Positions 16,999 through 25,939 of a stretch of DNA of 29,072 nt are shown one piece after another. This stretch comes from CAVLCC01 sp963661535. GTDB taxonomy: Bacteria > Actinomycetota > Coriobacteriia > Coriobacteriales > CADBOM01. The stretch covers positions 1 through 29,072 of the forward strand of contig CAVLCC010000026.1 of assembly GCA_963661535.1 (NCBI GenBank), written 5' to 3'. Every line of letters begins with the position of its first letter. The first letter of the stretch is position 1. The notes beneath the pieces are model-generated. The model did not search any database. It was not told the DNA's origin and saw nothing but the letters and a program-made list of their open reading frames with translations. The position numbers and the translations under genes were made by a program.

Positions 16999-17117
16999 GT
17001 TAGAGCCGCTCCTTTTCTTCCCTCAAATGTGAGTTTTGTTGCAATGTTTTTTGCTTTTAGGAAACCTTTTTTGGATTCGGGGTTTCTAGCATCCAAACAC
17101 CACACACCTAAGTTTTT

Positions 17118-17150
17118 GTTTGCATATACTGATGACGATTTTATGCAAAC
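17118..17150. repeat. Inverted repeat upstream of the radical SAM gene
   Basis: GTTTGCATA (17118-17126) and TATGCAAAC (17142-17150) are perfect 9-bp arms with a 15-bp spacer, 120-150 bp before the start codon at 16998. It could be an operator or an RNA hairpin. The rest of 16999-17460 shows no gene; a weak GAAACC/GGTTTC stem lies near 17062-17087. Confidence 0.45.
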
Positions 17151-17461
17151 TCTTTACCAAACTATATTTTTGCATTGTGCCTACATTTTTGATTAGCCTG
17201 CAAACATTTTTATCTAAGAACTTAGCCACTAAATTTTGTTCATGCAATGCTCGTAAAAAACCACATAAACAAAACAATATGCAAAAACATTTATCCGTAT
17301 ATTTTAACGCGGCATCGGATATGTTATGTATTTAAGCTTTAAACGGTTGTTTGATACCTGCTAAAACCTGCCAATATCTGCCCGAGGTTGACAATTTTTG
17401 CATTGTGTATAAAAAATACTGGATTTGGTGAATAAATCCCTGCACGTATTTTGCGCGTTGG

Positions 17462-17535
17462 TTCGCAGTTGGTTCGTATTTAGTTCGCGCTTAATTCGCA
17501 GTTTGGTTCGCAGACTTGAAACTATGGGCTGTTCG
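17462..17535 (+). repeat. Phased TTCG repeats upstream of tRNA-Pro
   Basis: The element (G)TTCGCA recurs with TTCG at 17462, 17473, 17484, 17495 and 17507, spaced 11, 11, 11 and 12 bp, with a further copy at 17532. The copies are imperfect (GGTTCGCAGTT, GGTTCGTATTT, AGTTCGCGCTT, AATTCGCAGTTT, GGTTCGCAGAC). Spacing near one helical turn puts them on one DNA face, ending about 13 bp before the tRNA promoter. Confidence 0.65.
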
Positions 17536-17547
17536 CAAACATGCACC

Positions 17548-17576
17548 TTGCTTAATTTGTTTGTGAATATTAAAAT
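17548..17576 (+). promoter_or_regulatory. Promoter of the tRNA-Pro gene
   Basis: -35 TTGCTT (17548-17553), exactly 17 bp, then -10 TAAAAT (17571-17576). Predicted start is near 17583, giving a short leader of about 27 nt before the tRNA. Confidence 0.6.
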
Positions 17577-17609
17577 GCATTGTTGTTCGTTTGTTTTTAT
17601 ATTTTTAAA

Positions 17610-17686
<77 letters not shown>

Positions 17687-17745
17687 TTTGCAAATCCTCC
17701 CCAAACCTCACGCACATAATCGCACACTCAAATCCATCTCAAACC

Positions 17746-19065
17746 TTATGCGCACAGTGCCCTAAATGGAATCACATAAATTCCATCACTTCGTTGATAA
17801 GCTACTTCACCTACTCCTACAATAACTGCCATAAATGCTGGCTCAGGCGTATTCGCACGCTTGTTATTGCAAACCTTCTTTTGAATGCGCAACAAATTAT
17901 TTGCTGCTTCGTCAACTTTATCCTGGCTCATTTTTATTTCTATGGCAGCCCAAGATCCATCTGGACGCTCAATTATAGCGTCTGCCTCTAAATCTGAATC
18001 ATCATGGTAGTATCGCACAGGGTGAGAATTAGTAAAATCTAGAGCGCGAGAATATACGTCTAAGTCGCGCATTACTAAGTTCTCAAAAGCTAGTCCAAAA
18101 GTTTGCCAATCTTGAAGCAGGGCATCTACAGACAAGTCAAGTATCGCAACCGCAAGGGACGGATCAGCAAAATATCTCTTGGGTTTAGTACGCATTCTTT
18201 TTGGAGAACGTGATGCTGGAACCCAACCAGGAACCTCATCAATAAGAAAAATTCTACGAAAGATGTCGAGATGATTGGATATTTCTTTTCTTTGAGTCTC
18301 AGAGATCTCTTGGTCAAACTCTTGTGCATATATGTCACTAGCTAGAGTATCTAATCTTGCAGATTGAGCAATATTGCGTGCTAATGAAAGAGCGAGCCTG
18401 CGAGCAACAAGCTCAGTTCCACCAAGTTGCAAAACGCTTTGAGTAAATATAGATTCTAGATAGTCTTTAACTATTATTTGCGCGTCTGAAGAAATTTGAT
18501 TTTGAATCTCTGGCCATCCACCTTTGCAAACTATTTCTGCTAATTCTTCTATAGTTCCTGTGCATTGACATGGTATAAATTCACCTTTAAATAGTCCTGC
18601 TAAGCTAACGTTTGCGCTAGAATCCCCTGCTTCAGATAGTGTCATAGGATGCATACGAATACGTCCTATGCGACCTGCTCCACTATGAGAAACTTCTTCT
18701 TTATTTGGAGTAGATGATCCTGTAAGAATCCATGCTCCCTTTTGTCCACTAAGTTCATCAACTGAATGTCGAACAGTATCCCAAATTGCTGGGACGCGTT
18801 GCCACTCGTCAATAACATGTGGTTGATCGCCCACAAGAGCATAGCTCGGATCTGCAGAAACAATTTGAAGATTTGCCCCACGATCTACGAATGTGACAGA
18901 AGCCCCATGAGCTAAAGATGCCCAAGTTTTGCCGCACCATTTAGTTCCTGAAACTTCTATTGCACCAAACAGCGTTAGGTATTTTTTTATTTGAGCATCT
19001 ACTATTCGTGGTTTATAATCCTTAGGTCTTACGACTGCTCCATGTTTTTGCTGGTTATCTGCCAT
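17746..19065 (-). CDS. AAA ATPase with DUF4143 domain
   Basis: The 439-residue cytoplasmic protein has Walker A GTKWCGKT (40-47), Walker B HVIDEWQ (83-89), sensor 1 LTGSSTP (114-120) and an arginine-finger-like GAGRIGRIRM (129-138), the AAA_14 layout. The C-terminal DUF4143 part has a nuclease-like D...EIK pattern (LEADAIIE, then AAIEIKM). It is a paralog of the protein at 3-917, by shared architecture. The family is ATP-dependent with unresolved role. AGAAGG precedes the ATG. Three and a half 22-bp repeats lie 37-120 bp upstream. Confidence 0.9.
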   Translation of the reverse strand: MADNQQKHGAVVRPKDYKPRIVDAQIKKYLTLFGAIEVSGTKWCGKTWASLAHGASVTFVDRGANLQIVSADPSYALVGDQPHVIDEWQRVPAIWDTVRHSVDELSGQKGAWILTGSSTPNKEEVSHSGAGRIGRIRMHPMTLSEAGDSSANVSLAGLFKGEFIPCQCTGTIEELAEIVCKGGWPEIQNQISSDAQIIVKDYLESIFTQSVLQLGGTELVARRLALSLARNIAQSARLDTLASDIYAQEFDQEISETQRKEISNHLDIFRRIFLIDEVPGWVPASRSPKRMRTKPKRYFADPSLAVAILDLSVDALLQDWQTFGLAFENLVMRDLDVYSRALDFTNSHPVRYYHDDSDLEADAIIERPDGSWAAIEIKMSQDKVDEAANNLLRIQKKVCNNKRANTPEPAFMAVIVGVGEVAYQRSDGIYVIPFRALCA

Positions 19066-19101
19066 TTTTTTTGCCTTCTAATATATCCAAATTTGTGGTT
19101 T

Positions 19102-19182
19102 ACCAAAATCCGAATTTTATTTTACCAGAATCCGAATATTTTTTTACCAGAATCCGAATATTTTTTTACCAGAATCCGAATT
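19102..19182. repeat. 22-bp tandem repeats before the DUF4143 ATPase
   Basis: Three full 22-bp units (19102-19123, 19124-19145, 19146-19167) and a partial fourth (19168-19182). Each has ACCAGAATCCGAAT followed by an AT run ending in T's; the first unit differs at several positions. The set ends 37 bp before the start codon at 19065, in the promoter zone. The remaining intergenic DNA up to 19275 shows nothing further. Confidence 0.8.
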
Positions 19183-19275
19183 GTCTATGTTAGAAGTATA
19201 GTTTTAGGTAGCACTAAAATCAACAGTTAACGAAAGACGCAAAAACTTATCAGTAGAAAAACTGGAGTTGAGCGA

Positions 19276-21048
19276 CTATGCCAAAATCTGATTAGCAGCA
19301 CTCTCTAGGAGTTGTAAAATATGGTCAGCTTCTTCGCGCGAATTACCCTTAGCAAACAAGTAAGCTTTAATCTTAGGCTCAGTTCCACTAGGACGCACAA
19401 TGATCTTATTTCCGCCCTCTAATGCAAATTCAATTACGTCAGCCGAAGGCAGGGTTTGAGGAGAGTCTGCATTGCTGCAATCTTCAGAACCATCAGAGCC
19501 ATTGAAACCACAAGAGTCACAACCGCAAGCTGCTCCACCCACAATAGGCATCTTTGCATTTTGCAGATAATCAACTGTGCTCTCAACAGACATGCCCGCT
19601 AACTCACTCGGAGAATTACTCCTAAGACCAGAAGTAATTTCTTGCATTTTTTGTGCACCATCAGCACCTGGGTACGACTTGCTAATTGTCTTATTAACAT
19701 AAAAGCCGTAGTATTGATACAAATCTTGCATAGCATCAACCAAATCTCGACCCTGTGATCTGTGCCATCTAGCCATCTGACATATAAGCATGCTTGCCAC
19801 TATAGCGTCTTTATCGCGCACATGTGAGCCTGCCAAATAACCATAGCTCTCTTCAAAGCCAAAGATAAATCTGTCTTCTTCCCCCGCAGATTCAAGCATA
19901 GCAATCTGTTCGCCAATATACTTAAATCCAGTAAGAGTGCGACGCAACTCAAACCCAAGCTCGCGGGCAAGCGCATCGACCATAGTTGAAGAAACAATGG
20001 TAGTTATCGCAACCTTATTTGCTAGGTCCTCGCCGCGCTCTTTTCTCATTTTGCAAATGTAGTCTAGCAAGAGCACGCCCACTTCATTTCCAGAAAGCAA
20101 AACATAGTTCCCACAGTGAGGCACAGCAATTCCGACCCTGTCTGCGTCTGGGTCGGTTGCAAGCAACAAGTCTGGGTGAACTTCATCGCAAAGTTCTAGA
20201 CCTTTTGCCAGAGCCTCTCTTATCTCAGGGTTAGGATAAGGGCATGTTGGGAAGTTTCCATCTGGGTCTGCTTGCTCAGCAACCACAGTAACGTCACTTA
20301 TATCTATGGTTTTAAGAATACGTGTAACGCACTCCAGTCCTGTTCCATTTAGCGGGGTATACACAACAGAAAGTTCGCCCTTTTCACTTTGCTCCAGCGA
20401 TTGTGAATGAACTGCCTCCAAAAACCTATCTAGGGTATCTTCGGCAATCCATTGTGCTAGACCTTGCGAGAGAGCCTCATCAAAATTCATCTTAGAAACG
20501 CCGTCAAAAGTGTCTGTTTGGTCGATTGCTTTTTGGATAGCCTCAGCATCTTCTGAAGTAATTTGGCAACCATCGGCACCATAAACTTTGTAACCATTGT
20601 ATTCGGCGGGATTGTGACTAGCTGTAATATTTATTCCGGCTGAACACCCTAGGTCTCTAACCGCAAAAGAAAGCGCCGGTGTAGGCTCAATTCTTGGATA
20701 GAGATACGCCTTAATCCCGTTAGCAGCCAACACTCCTGCCGCTGTTTGCATAAAGATTTCTCCCATGTTGCGGCTATCTCGGCAAATTGCAACTTTGGGA
20801 TTGCTAAAATGCGCATTTAAGAAAGTAGCCAGCCCTTGTGTAGCGCGTGCTACTGTGTATATGTTCATGCGGTTGGAGCCCAAACCCAACACACCACGAA
20901 GTCCCGCAGTTCCAAATGAGAGGTCTCGATAAAATGCATCGTTTAGAGCATCTGGGTCGGCAGCGATACGCTCCAGCTCAGCTTTATCCGACGCATCTAC
21001 ATTGCTTGTCCAATTGTTATAAATCTGCTGAATGTGTTGAGTATCCAC
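19276..21048 (-). CDS. Phospho-sugar mutase (phosphoglucomutase-type)
   Basis: The 590-residue enzyme belongs to the alpha-D-phosphohexomutase superfamily, closest in layout to PgcA-type phosphoglucomutase, which interconverts glucose 1- and 6-phosphate for wall and glycan precursors. Motifs in order: FGTAGLRG (45-52), active-site TASHNP with phosphoserine S144, magnesium loop DPDADR (299-304), sugar loop GFEESYG (397-403) and phosphate loop RPSGTEPK (552-559). Odd feature: an insertion at about 504-532 has cysteines 508, 510, 513 and 524 (AACGCDSCGFNGSDG, then SEDC) between domains 3 and 4. The GTG start is fixed by TAGGAGT 5-6 bp upstream. Confidence 0.95.
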   Translation of the reverse strand: MDTQHIQQIYNNWTSNVDASDKAELERIAADPDALNDAFYRDLSFGTAGLRGVLGLGSNRMNIYTVARATQGLATFLNAHFSNPKVAICRDSRNMGEIFMQTAAGVLAANGIKAYLYPRIEPTPALSFAVRDLGCSAGINITASHNPAEYNGYKVYGADGCQITSEDAEAIQKAIDQTDTFDGVSKMNFDEALSQGLAQWIAEDTLDRFLEAVHSQSLEQSEKGELSVVYTPLNGTGLECVTRILKTIDISDVTVVAEQADPDGNFPTCPYPNPEIREALAKGLELCDEVHPDLLLATDPDADRVGIAVPHCGNYVLLSGNEVGVLLLDYICKMRKERGEDLANKVAITTIVSSTMVDALARELGFELRRTLTGFKYIGEQIAMLESAGEEDRFIFGFEESYGYLAGSHVRDKDAIVASMLICQMARWHRSQGRDLVDAMQDLYQYYGFYVNKTISKSYPGADGAQKMQEITSGLRSNSPSELAGMSVESTVDYLQNAKMPIVGGAACGCDSCGFNGSDGSEDCSNADSPQTLPSADVIEFALEGGNKIIVRPSGTEPKIKAYLFAKGNSREEADHILQLLESAANQILA

Positions 21049-21216
21049 TTAAAACTCCTAATCTATAAAAAAATATAGACGCAATTAACAGCCAAAAGCC
21101 ACTACTGAAAAAGTCTATAAGAAACTTCGCAAAACCCGCAGTTTAACAGTCTAAACCACAGCTAATAAACAATGATAAAAACGCAGCTAGCAAAAAACGA
21201 GCAAGACCGCTGCTAT

Positions 21217-22533
21217 CTATAATAAAAACATAACCAAAAATGCAGCTGTGGCAAACCACATAAGCGGCTTAATTTGGCGAACGCAACCTTTTGCTACCAT
21301 CAAAATAACATATGCGATAAAGCCTAGACCTATGCCATTTGTGATTGAGTATGTAAAAGGAATAGTTGCAATAATCAAAAATGCTGGAAGCGAAATCTCA
21401 ATTCTCGACCAATCTATATGCACAACATCTGCAACAATCATAACTCCAACCATAGTTAGAGCACCGCATGTAGCTGAGCTTGTAACCATAGAAACTAGTG
21501 GTGAGAAAAACGCAAAAACAACAAATAGCGCAGCAACCACGATGTTTGAGAGCCCCGTGCGAGCCCCCTGCGCAGCACCTGCAACCGACTCCGCAAAAGT
21601 TGTAATGGAACTAGCTCCAACAAATCCTCCAAATGCCGCCGCGATAGAGTCTACGATTAGAATTTTTTGAGTGTCCTCGACGTTGCCCTCTTCGTCAGAA
21701 AAACCGCCTACGCGTCCTATGGCGATTATTCCGCCCATGGTGTCAAAGAAGTCGCTCATCAAAAGCGAGAATGCAAACATCAAAAGCAGAGGCTTGGTAA
21801 AGACCTCAACTATTGCAAGCGTTGACGTATTGGGATCAACCTGGAAAGGGGCAGCAAATGCTGAGAAATCAAGACCAAAGGTCCAGCTCTCGGGCATTGG
21901 GGTTACGCCTAGAGGAATACCTATAATCACTGAAGCAATGATTGAAATTACTAACGAGAACTTTACGCCTGTTGCACTCAGCACACCCGCAATGACGATC
22001 GAAATGAGAGAGAGCATGCACTGAGGAGAAGAAATATCTCCCAAGGAAAGAAGCGTTGACTCGTTGGCAACAACCACTCCTCCGCCCTCAAAGCCAATGA
22101 ATGCAATAAACAGACCGATTCCTATGCATATGGCGTGTCGCAAATCCACGGGGATGGCGTCCATAATTGCTTTGCGCAACCCGCACAAAACTAGAAGCAA
22201 GATAGCAATTCCCTCAACAAAAATAACGCCCATGGCAACTCGCCAGTCTGCGCCTACTTCTGGTCCGCATAGTGTGTAGGCAACAATAGCATTTATGCCC
22301 ATGCCCGAGGCCAGCGCTATAGGGCGGTTAGCAACAAGTCCCATGAGCAAACACATTGCAGCAGCGCCAAAGCAAGTTGAGGTTAGAGCTGCCGAGAGTG
22401 GAATTCCAGCTGCTGCCATCATAGGAGGGTTAACCGCAATGATATAAGCCATTGCTAAAAAGGTGGTAAACCCTCCCATTAGCTCGGTTGCAACCGAGCT
22501 TCCTCGATCTGTTATCTTAAAAAATTTGTCCAT
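21217..22533 (-). CDS. NCS2 family permease, purine type (copy B)
   Basis: The 438-residue protein has about twelve to fourteen membrane segments. It begins MDKFFKITDRGSS, and has ELMGGFTTFLAMAYIIAVNP, ASGMGINAIVAYTL and SITNGIGLGFIAYV, typical of the AzgA/PbuG branch of NCS2 (guanine, hypoxanthine or adenine uptake). DFFDTMGG and VGASSITTFAESVAGAAQGARTG mark the substrate region. It lies 63 bp behind a paralog and its ribosome site is poor, suggesting read-through expression. The exact base transported is not predictable. Between this gene and the mutase (21049-21216) only a weak GCAGC/GCTGC stem with GTTTTT is seen. Confidence 0.93.
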   Translation of the reverse strand: MDKFFKITDRGSSVATELMGGFTTFLAMAYIIAVNPPMMAAAGIPLSAALTSTCFGAAAMCLLMGLVANRPIALASGMGINAIVAYTLCGPEVGADWRVAMGVIFVEGIAILLLVLCGLRKAIMDAIPVDLRHAICIGIGLFIAFIGFEGGGVVVANESTLLSLGDISSPQCMLSLISIVIAGVLSATGVKFSLVISIIASVIIGIPLGVTPMPESWTFGLDFSAFAAPFQVDPNTSTLAIVEVFTKPLLLMFAFSLLMSDFFDTMGGIIAIGRVGGFSDEEGNVEDTQKILIVDSIAAAFGGFVGASSITTFAESVAGAAQGARTGLSNIVVAALFVVFAFFSPLVSMVTSSATCGALTMVGVMIVADVVHIDWSRIEISLPAFLIIATIPFTYSITNGIGLGFIAYVILMVAKGCVRQIKPLMWFATAAFLVMFLL

Positions 22534-22596
22534 CTTAAAAGTGCTGTTTTAAAACGTTGGTTTTAATAAAGTGCTGGTTCTGATAGACCGTTGGTA

Positions 22597-23916
22597 TTAC
22601 ACAAATATGAACATCAACAAAAATGCAAGTGCGGTAACCCACATAAGAGGCTTGATTTCTTTAATCTTGCCAGTTGCAACCATTAGGATTACGTATGCAA
22701 TAAAACCAAGTCCGATGCCATTTGTGATTGAGTATGTAAATGGAATACCAACGATAGTTAGGAATGCTGGGAAAGCAATCTCTAGTTTGCCCCACTCGAT
22801 GTTAACAATGTCTGAAATCATCAAAAATCCAACAACTGTTAGAGCGCCGCAAGTGGCAGCACCGCTTACCATGCCAATGATTGGTGAAAAGAACGAAAAC
22901 ACGACGAAGAGTGCAGCGATTAGAACATTTGAAAGTCCTGTGCGGGCACCTTGCGATGCACCTGCGGTAGACTCAACAAAAGAGGTGATTGAACTTGCTC
23001 CAACAAAGCCTCCTACAGCAGCTGCGATGGAGTCTACGATAAGGATTTTTTGTGTATCTTCTACGTTGCCCTCGTCGTCTACAAAATCTCCGACCTCTGC
23101 AACTGCAAGCATGGTTCCCATTGTGTCAAAAAAGTCGCTCATCAAAAGTGAGAATGCAATGAGCAGAAGCATTGGAGTTGTGAAAACTTCGATAATGGCT
23201 AAGGTTGATGTGTTTGGATCTGTTTGAAAAGGAGCAGCAAATGCAGAAAAGTCGAGACCGAAGTTCCAACTTGTGGGCATAGGGGTAACTCCCATTGGGA
23301 TTCCGATTATTACTGCAACAACAATTGAGATGACTAGCGAGAACTTAACATTCATAGCCATAAGCACGATAGCTATTGCAATAGAAATTAGCGACAATAT
23401 AACGGTAGGCGAAGCAAAGTCTCCGATAGTGATAAGGGTGGATTCACTATCCATAACAATTCCGCCGCCCTTAAGACCGATGAATGCAATGAACAAGCCA
23501 ATGCCGATGCCAATAGCGTGGCGCAAACTTGCCGGAATGGCATCCATGATTGCTTTTCTAAGACCGCACAAAACGAGCAGCAAAATTACAATGCCCTCAA
23601 GAAATACGACGCCCATTGCCACGCGCCAGTCAACGCCTAGCTCGGCTCCACATAATGTGTAGGCAACTATGGCATTGATACCCATGCCTGAAGCAAGCGC
23701 AATTGGCCTGTTGGCAATAAATGCCATTAGCAAACACATTGCTGCAGCACCAAAGCAAGTTGCAGTCAGAGCAGCTGAAAGTGGAATTCCGGCTGCCTCC
23801 ATAAGCGATGGATTTACCGCAATGATGTATGCCATTGCCAAAAAGGTCGTAAGACCTCCCATGAGTTCGGTGCTTACTGAGCTGCCTCGTTCTGAGATTT
23901 TGAAAAACTTGTCCAT
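22597..23916 (-). CDS. NCS2 family permease, purine type (copy A)
   Basis: The 439-residue paralog of the downstream permease matches it along the whole length, by eye about three quarters identical and higher in the first third. It has the same ELMGGLTTFLAMAYIIAVNP, ASGMGINAIVAYTL, DFFDTMG and VGASSITSFVESTAGASQGA segments. Substrate-region differences (for example AVAEVGDF versus AIGRVGGF) suggest divergence. It is first in the pair and has a strong AGGAAAGGGA ribosome site. No purine riboswitch core is visible upstream. Confidence 0.93.
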   Translation of the reverse strand: MDKFFKISERGSSVSTELMGGLTTFLAMAYIIAVNPSLMEAAGIPLSAALTATCFGAAAMCLLMAFIANRPIALASGMGINAIVAYTLCGAELGVDWRVAMGVVFLEGIVILLLVLCGLRKAIMDAIPASLRHAIGIGIGLFIAFIGLKGGGIVMDSESTLITIGDFASPTVILSLISIAIAIVLMAMNVKFSLVISIVVAVIIGIPMGVTPMPTSWNFGLDFSAFAAPFQTDPNTSTLAIIEVFTTPMLLLIAFSLLMSDFFDTMGTMLAVAEVGDFVDDEGNVEDTQKILIVDSIAAAVGGFVGASSITSFVESTAGASQGARTGLSNVLIAALFVVFSFFSPIIGMVSGAATCGALTVVGFLMISDIVNIEWGKLEIAFPAFLTIVGIPFTYSITNGIGLGFIAYVILMVATGKIKEIKPLMWVTALAFLLMFIFV

Positions 23917-24275
23917 TGTCCCTTTCCTAGTCTAGAGTCGTAAGTCTGAGATCCAAAATTTGTATTGTTTGGACTTATAAATACTGCGTATTGTTTGTGT
24001 ATGAATGCGTGGTTTAGTGTAGTTGACTGAGTGTTGACTGGTTGTCAACGACTGCTGCTGATTACAGTTAGCTGTTGTCGTCTGTAGTAGAGTCTGCGAC
24101 CAACTGCAATCGACTAACATTAACTGCACTCAACACAATTTCCATGTATACAACACAAAAAATACACATAAGAAGTATAACTATGAGTTTGAATTACAGA
24201 ACATAAAATCGATTAAACAACACGATAGATTTATATTTGGTTTGTTTTGGTTTGTTTGGTTAGTTTTAGTTGCCT
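23917..24275. other. Intergenic region upstream of the NCS2 pair
   Basis: No gene seen. TTGACTG occurs twice 11 bp apart (24023, 24034), followed by GTCAA so that TTGAC/GTCAA forms an inverted repeat (24034-24048). On the minus strand TTGACA (24043-24048) is a good -35 box, but no clear -10 follows at 17 bp. The end nearest the ABC ATPase (24236-24285) is a GT-rich low-complexity run of TTGGTTTG-like units. Confidence 0.4.
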
Positions 24276-25049
24276 TTAGTTAGTTTCGCCAAAAGATGCC
24301 TTATTCAAAAAAGCCTTGGTTATAGGGTCTTGAGGATTTTCGATTACTTGTTTGGCGAGACCCTCCTCAACAATTATGCCATTTGCCATAAAAACAATTC
24401 TGTCTGCAACATCACGCGCAAATTGCATTTCATGAGTAACGATAACCATAGTCATGCGTTCTTGAGCAAGTTCTCTAATAACCTTTAAGACCTCTTGCGT
24501 AAGTAGGGGGTCAAGTGCACTTGTTGGCTCATCAAAAAACAAAACGTTTGGATTCATGCACAGCGCACGCGCAATGGCAACTCTTTGTTGCTGACCGCCC
24601 GACAACTCACAAGGAACCATATTCTCTTTGCCTCGCAAATCCATTTTGTCTATCAGTGTATGCGCCAGCTCCTCGACCTCTTCCTTATGGCGTTTTTGCA
24701 CGCATATAGGAGCATCTGTAATATTTTTGAACACCGAATAATGTGGAAACAGATTGAAATTTTGAAACACAAGCCCGAACTGCTGTTTGGCTTGCTGGAT
24801 AGTTGCCTTGTTTCCATATACTGCGTTGCCAGCGGTATCTGCCCTAGCAACTTCCAAATCTCCATAAGACAGACTGCCTTGTTCAAAGGTTTCTAGCAGA
24901 GTCATGCAGCGAAGTAGCGTGCTTTTGCCGCCGCCAGACGCGCCAATAATGCTTACGACCTCTCCTTTTTCAACTGATAGAGAAATTCCTTTTAGCACTT
25001 TCTCTGTGCCAAATGTTTTGCATATATTTTTTGCCGAAACAACTGCCAT
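24276..25049 (-). CDS. Polar amino-acid ABC transporter, ATPase
   Basis: The 257-residue nucleotide-binding subunit is of GlnQ/HisP type. Walker A is GASGGGKST (36-44), Q-loop is VFQNFNLFPH, signature is LSGGQQQRVAIARAL, Walker B is VLFFDEPTSALDP and the H-loop is VTHEM. It would power import through the permease encoded upstream. It is separated from the permease by 107 bp with 14-bp tandem repeats, but gene order and strand indicate one operon. Confidence 0.96.
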   Translation of the reverse strand: MAVVSAKNICKTFGTEKVLKGISLSVEKGEVVSIIGASGGGKSTLLRCMTLLETFEQGSLSYGDLEVARADTAGNAVYGNKATIQQAKQQFGLVFQNFNLFPHYSVFKNITDAPICVQKRHKEEVEELAHTLIDKMDLRGKENMVPCELSGGQQQRVAIARALCMNPNVLFFDEPTSALDPLLTQEVLKVIRELAQERMTMVIVTHEMQFARDVADRIVFMANGIIVEEGLAKQVIENPQDPITKAFLNKASFGETN

Positions 25050-25108
25050 TGCTTACTCATGCTCCTAGTTGTGGTTTTTGCTTGTTCCTTGCTGTGGTTT
25101 GCGAGTTG

Positions 25109-25150
25109 TGTATTCCTAGTTATGTATTCCTAGTTATGTGTTCCTAGTTG
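25109..25150. repeat. 14-bp tandem repeat between permease and ATPase
   Basis: Three consecutive units: TGTATTCCTAGTTA (25109-25122), the same again (25123-25136) and TGTGTTCCTAGTTG (25137-25150). A related CTCCTAGTTGTGG lies near 25072. It sits in the transcript between permease and ATPase. Confidence 0.75.
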
Positions 25151-25156
25151 TAATTT

Positions 25157-25837
25157 TTAATCGTGATAATAATCGAGCTTCTTTTCGACCCTGTTCATAA
25201 TTAGTGTTAAGACCAAATTGAACACGTAATAAAATACTGCTGAGGCAACAAACGCCCACATAAGTCGGGTCGAAGCCACAATAGATTTTGCAACAGTAAA
25301 CATCTCAGCGCATCCAATTGCAAATGCTAGGGATGTGTCTTTGACAAGCGTAATAATCTCATTTGTCATTGGAGGAACTATGCGCTTAATAACTTGCGGC
25401 AAAATAATTTTGATGAAAGCTTGAGTTTTTGTATATCCAAGCGCATCTGCCGCTTCGTGTTGTCCTCTTGGAATGCTTTGAATTCCGCTTCGGTATATTT
25501 CTGCAAAATAAGCGGCGTAGTTTAAGATGAATGCAACAATGGTTGCATTAAAGCGCCAAGTATCTGATAGCTGGACACCAAAAACATAATAAGGAGCAAA
25601 GTAAACAACAAAGAGTTGGAGCATGAGCGGTGTGCCCCTCATCACGGAGATGTAGAATTGCGACACAATAGAAATTGGGCAGATACGCAAGCTTCCAATT
25701 GTAAAGCCGAGCTTGTTCATACGCAAGAATGCTATAGCCAAACCCAAAGGTAATGAACCTAGTAGAGTGAGGGCAAAAATTTGCAGAGTTACTACAAAGC
25801 CCTCACCCAACATTCCCATCATGACGCCAAATTCCAC
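25157..25837 (-). CDS. Polar amino-acid ABC transporter, permease
   Basis: The 226-residue membrane subunit has about five segments. It contains YISVMRGTPLMLQLF near the first third and the ATPase-contact EAA loop EAADALGYTKTQAFIKIILPQ, both typical of the HisMQ permease family, with TLVKDTSLAFAIGCAEM after it. It probably works as a homodimer with the downstream ATPase and upstream binding protein. The GTG start is supported by a GGAG ribosome site 5 bp upstream. Confidence 0.95.
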   Translation of the reverse strand: MEFGVMMGMLGEGFVVTLQIFALTLLGSLPLGLAIAFLRMNKLGFTIGSLRICPISIVSQFYISVMRGTPLMLQLFVVYFAPYYVFGVQLSDTWRFNATIVAFILNYAAYFAEIYRSGIQSIPRGQHEAADALGYTKTQAFIKIILPQVIKRIVPPMTNEIITLVKDTSLAFAIGCAEMFTVAKSIVASTRLMWAFVASAVFYYVFNLVLTLIMNRVEKKLDYYHD

Positions 25838-25939
25838 ATTTTCTCCGTTTCGTTATTTATGTTAGTTATCTTGTGTGCGCTTTCTTTATGTGCGCACTGG
25901 TCTTATTGTGTGTGTCTGCCCTTATCGTATGTGCCAACT

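Noticed and set aside
22571..23227. A 218-codon open frame on the plus strand (and similar ones at 21248-22024)
   Set aside because: Antisense shadows of the NCS2 permease genes; both permeases give matching shadows, as expected from paralogy.
23917..24275. Purine riboswitch before the NCS2 permeases
   Set aside because: None of the conserved junction segments of the purine aptamer is visible on the minus strand.
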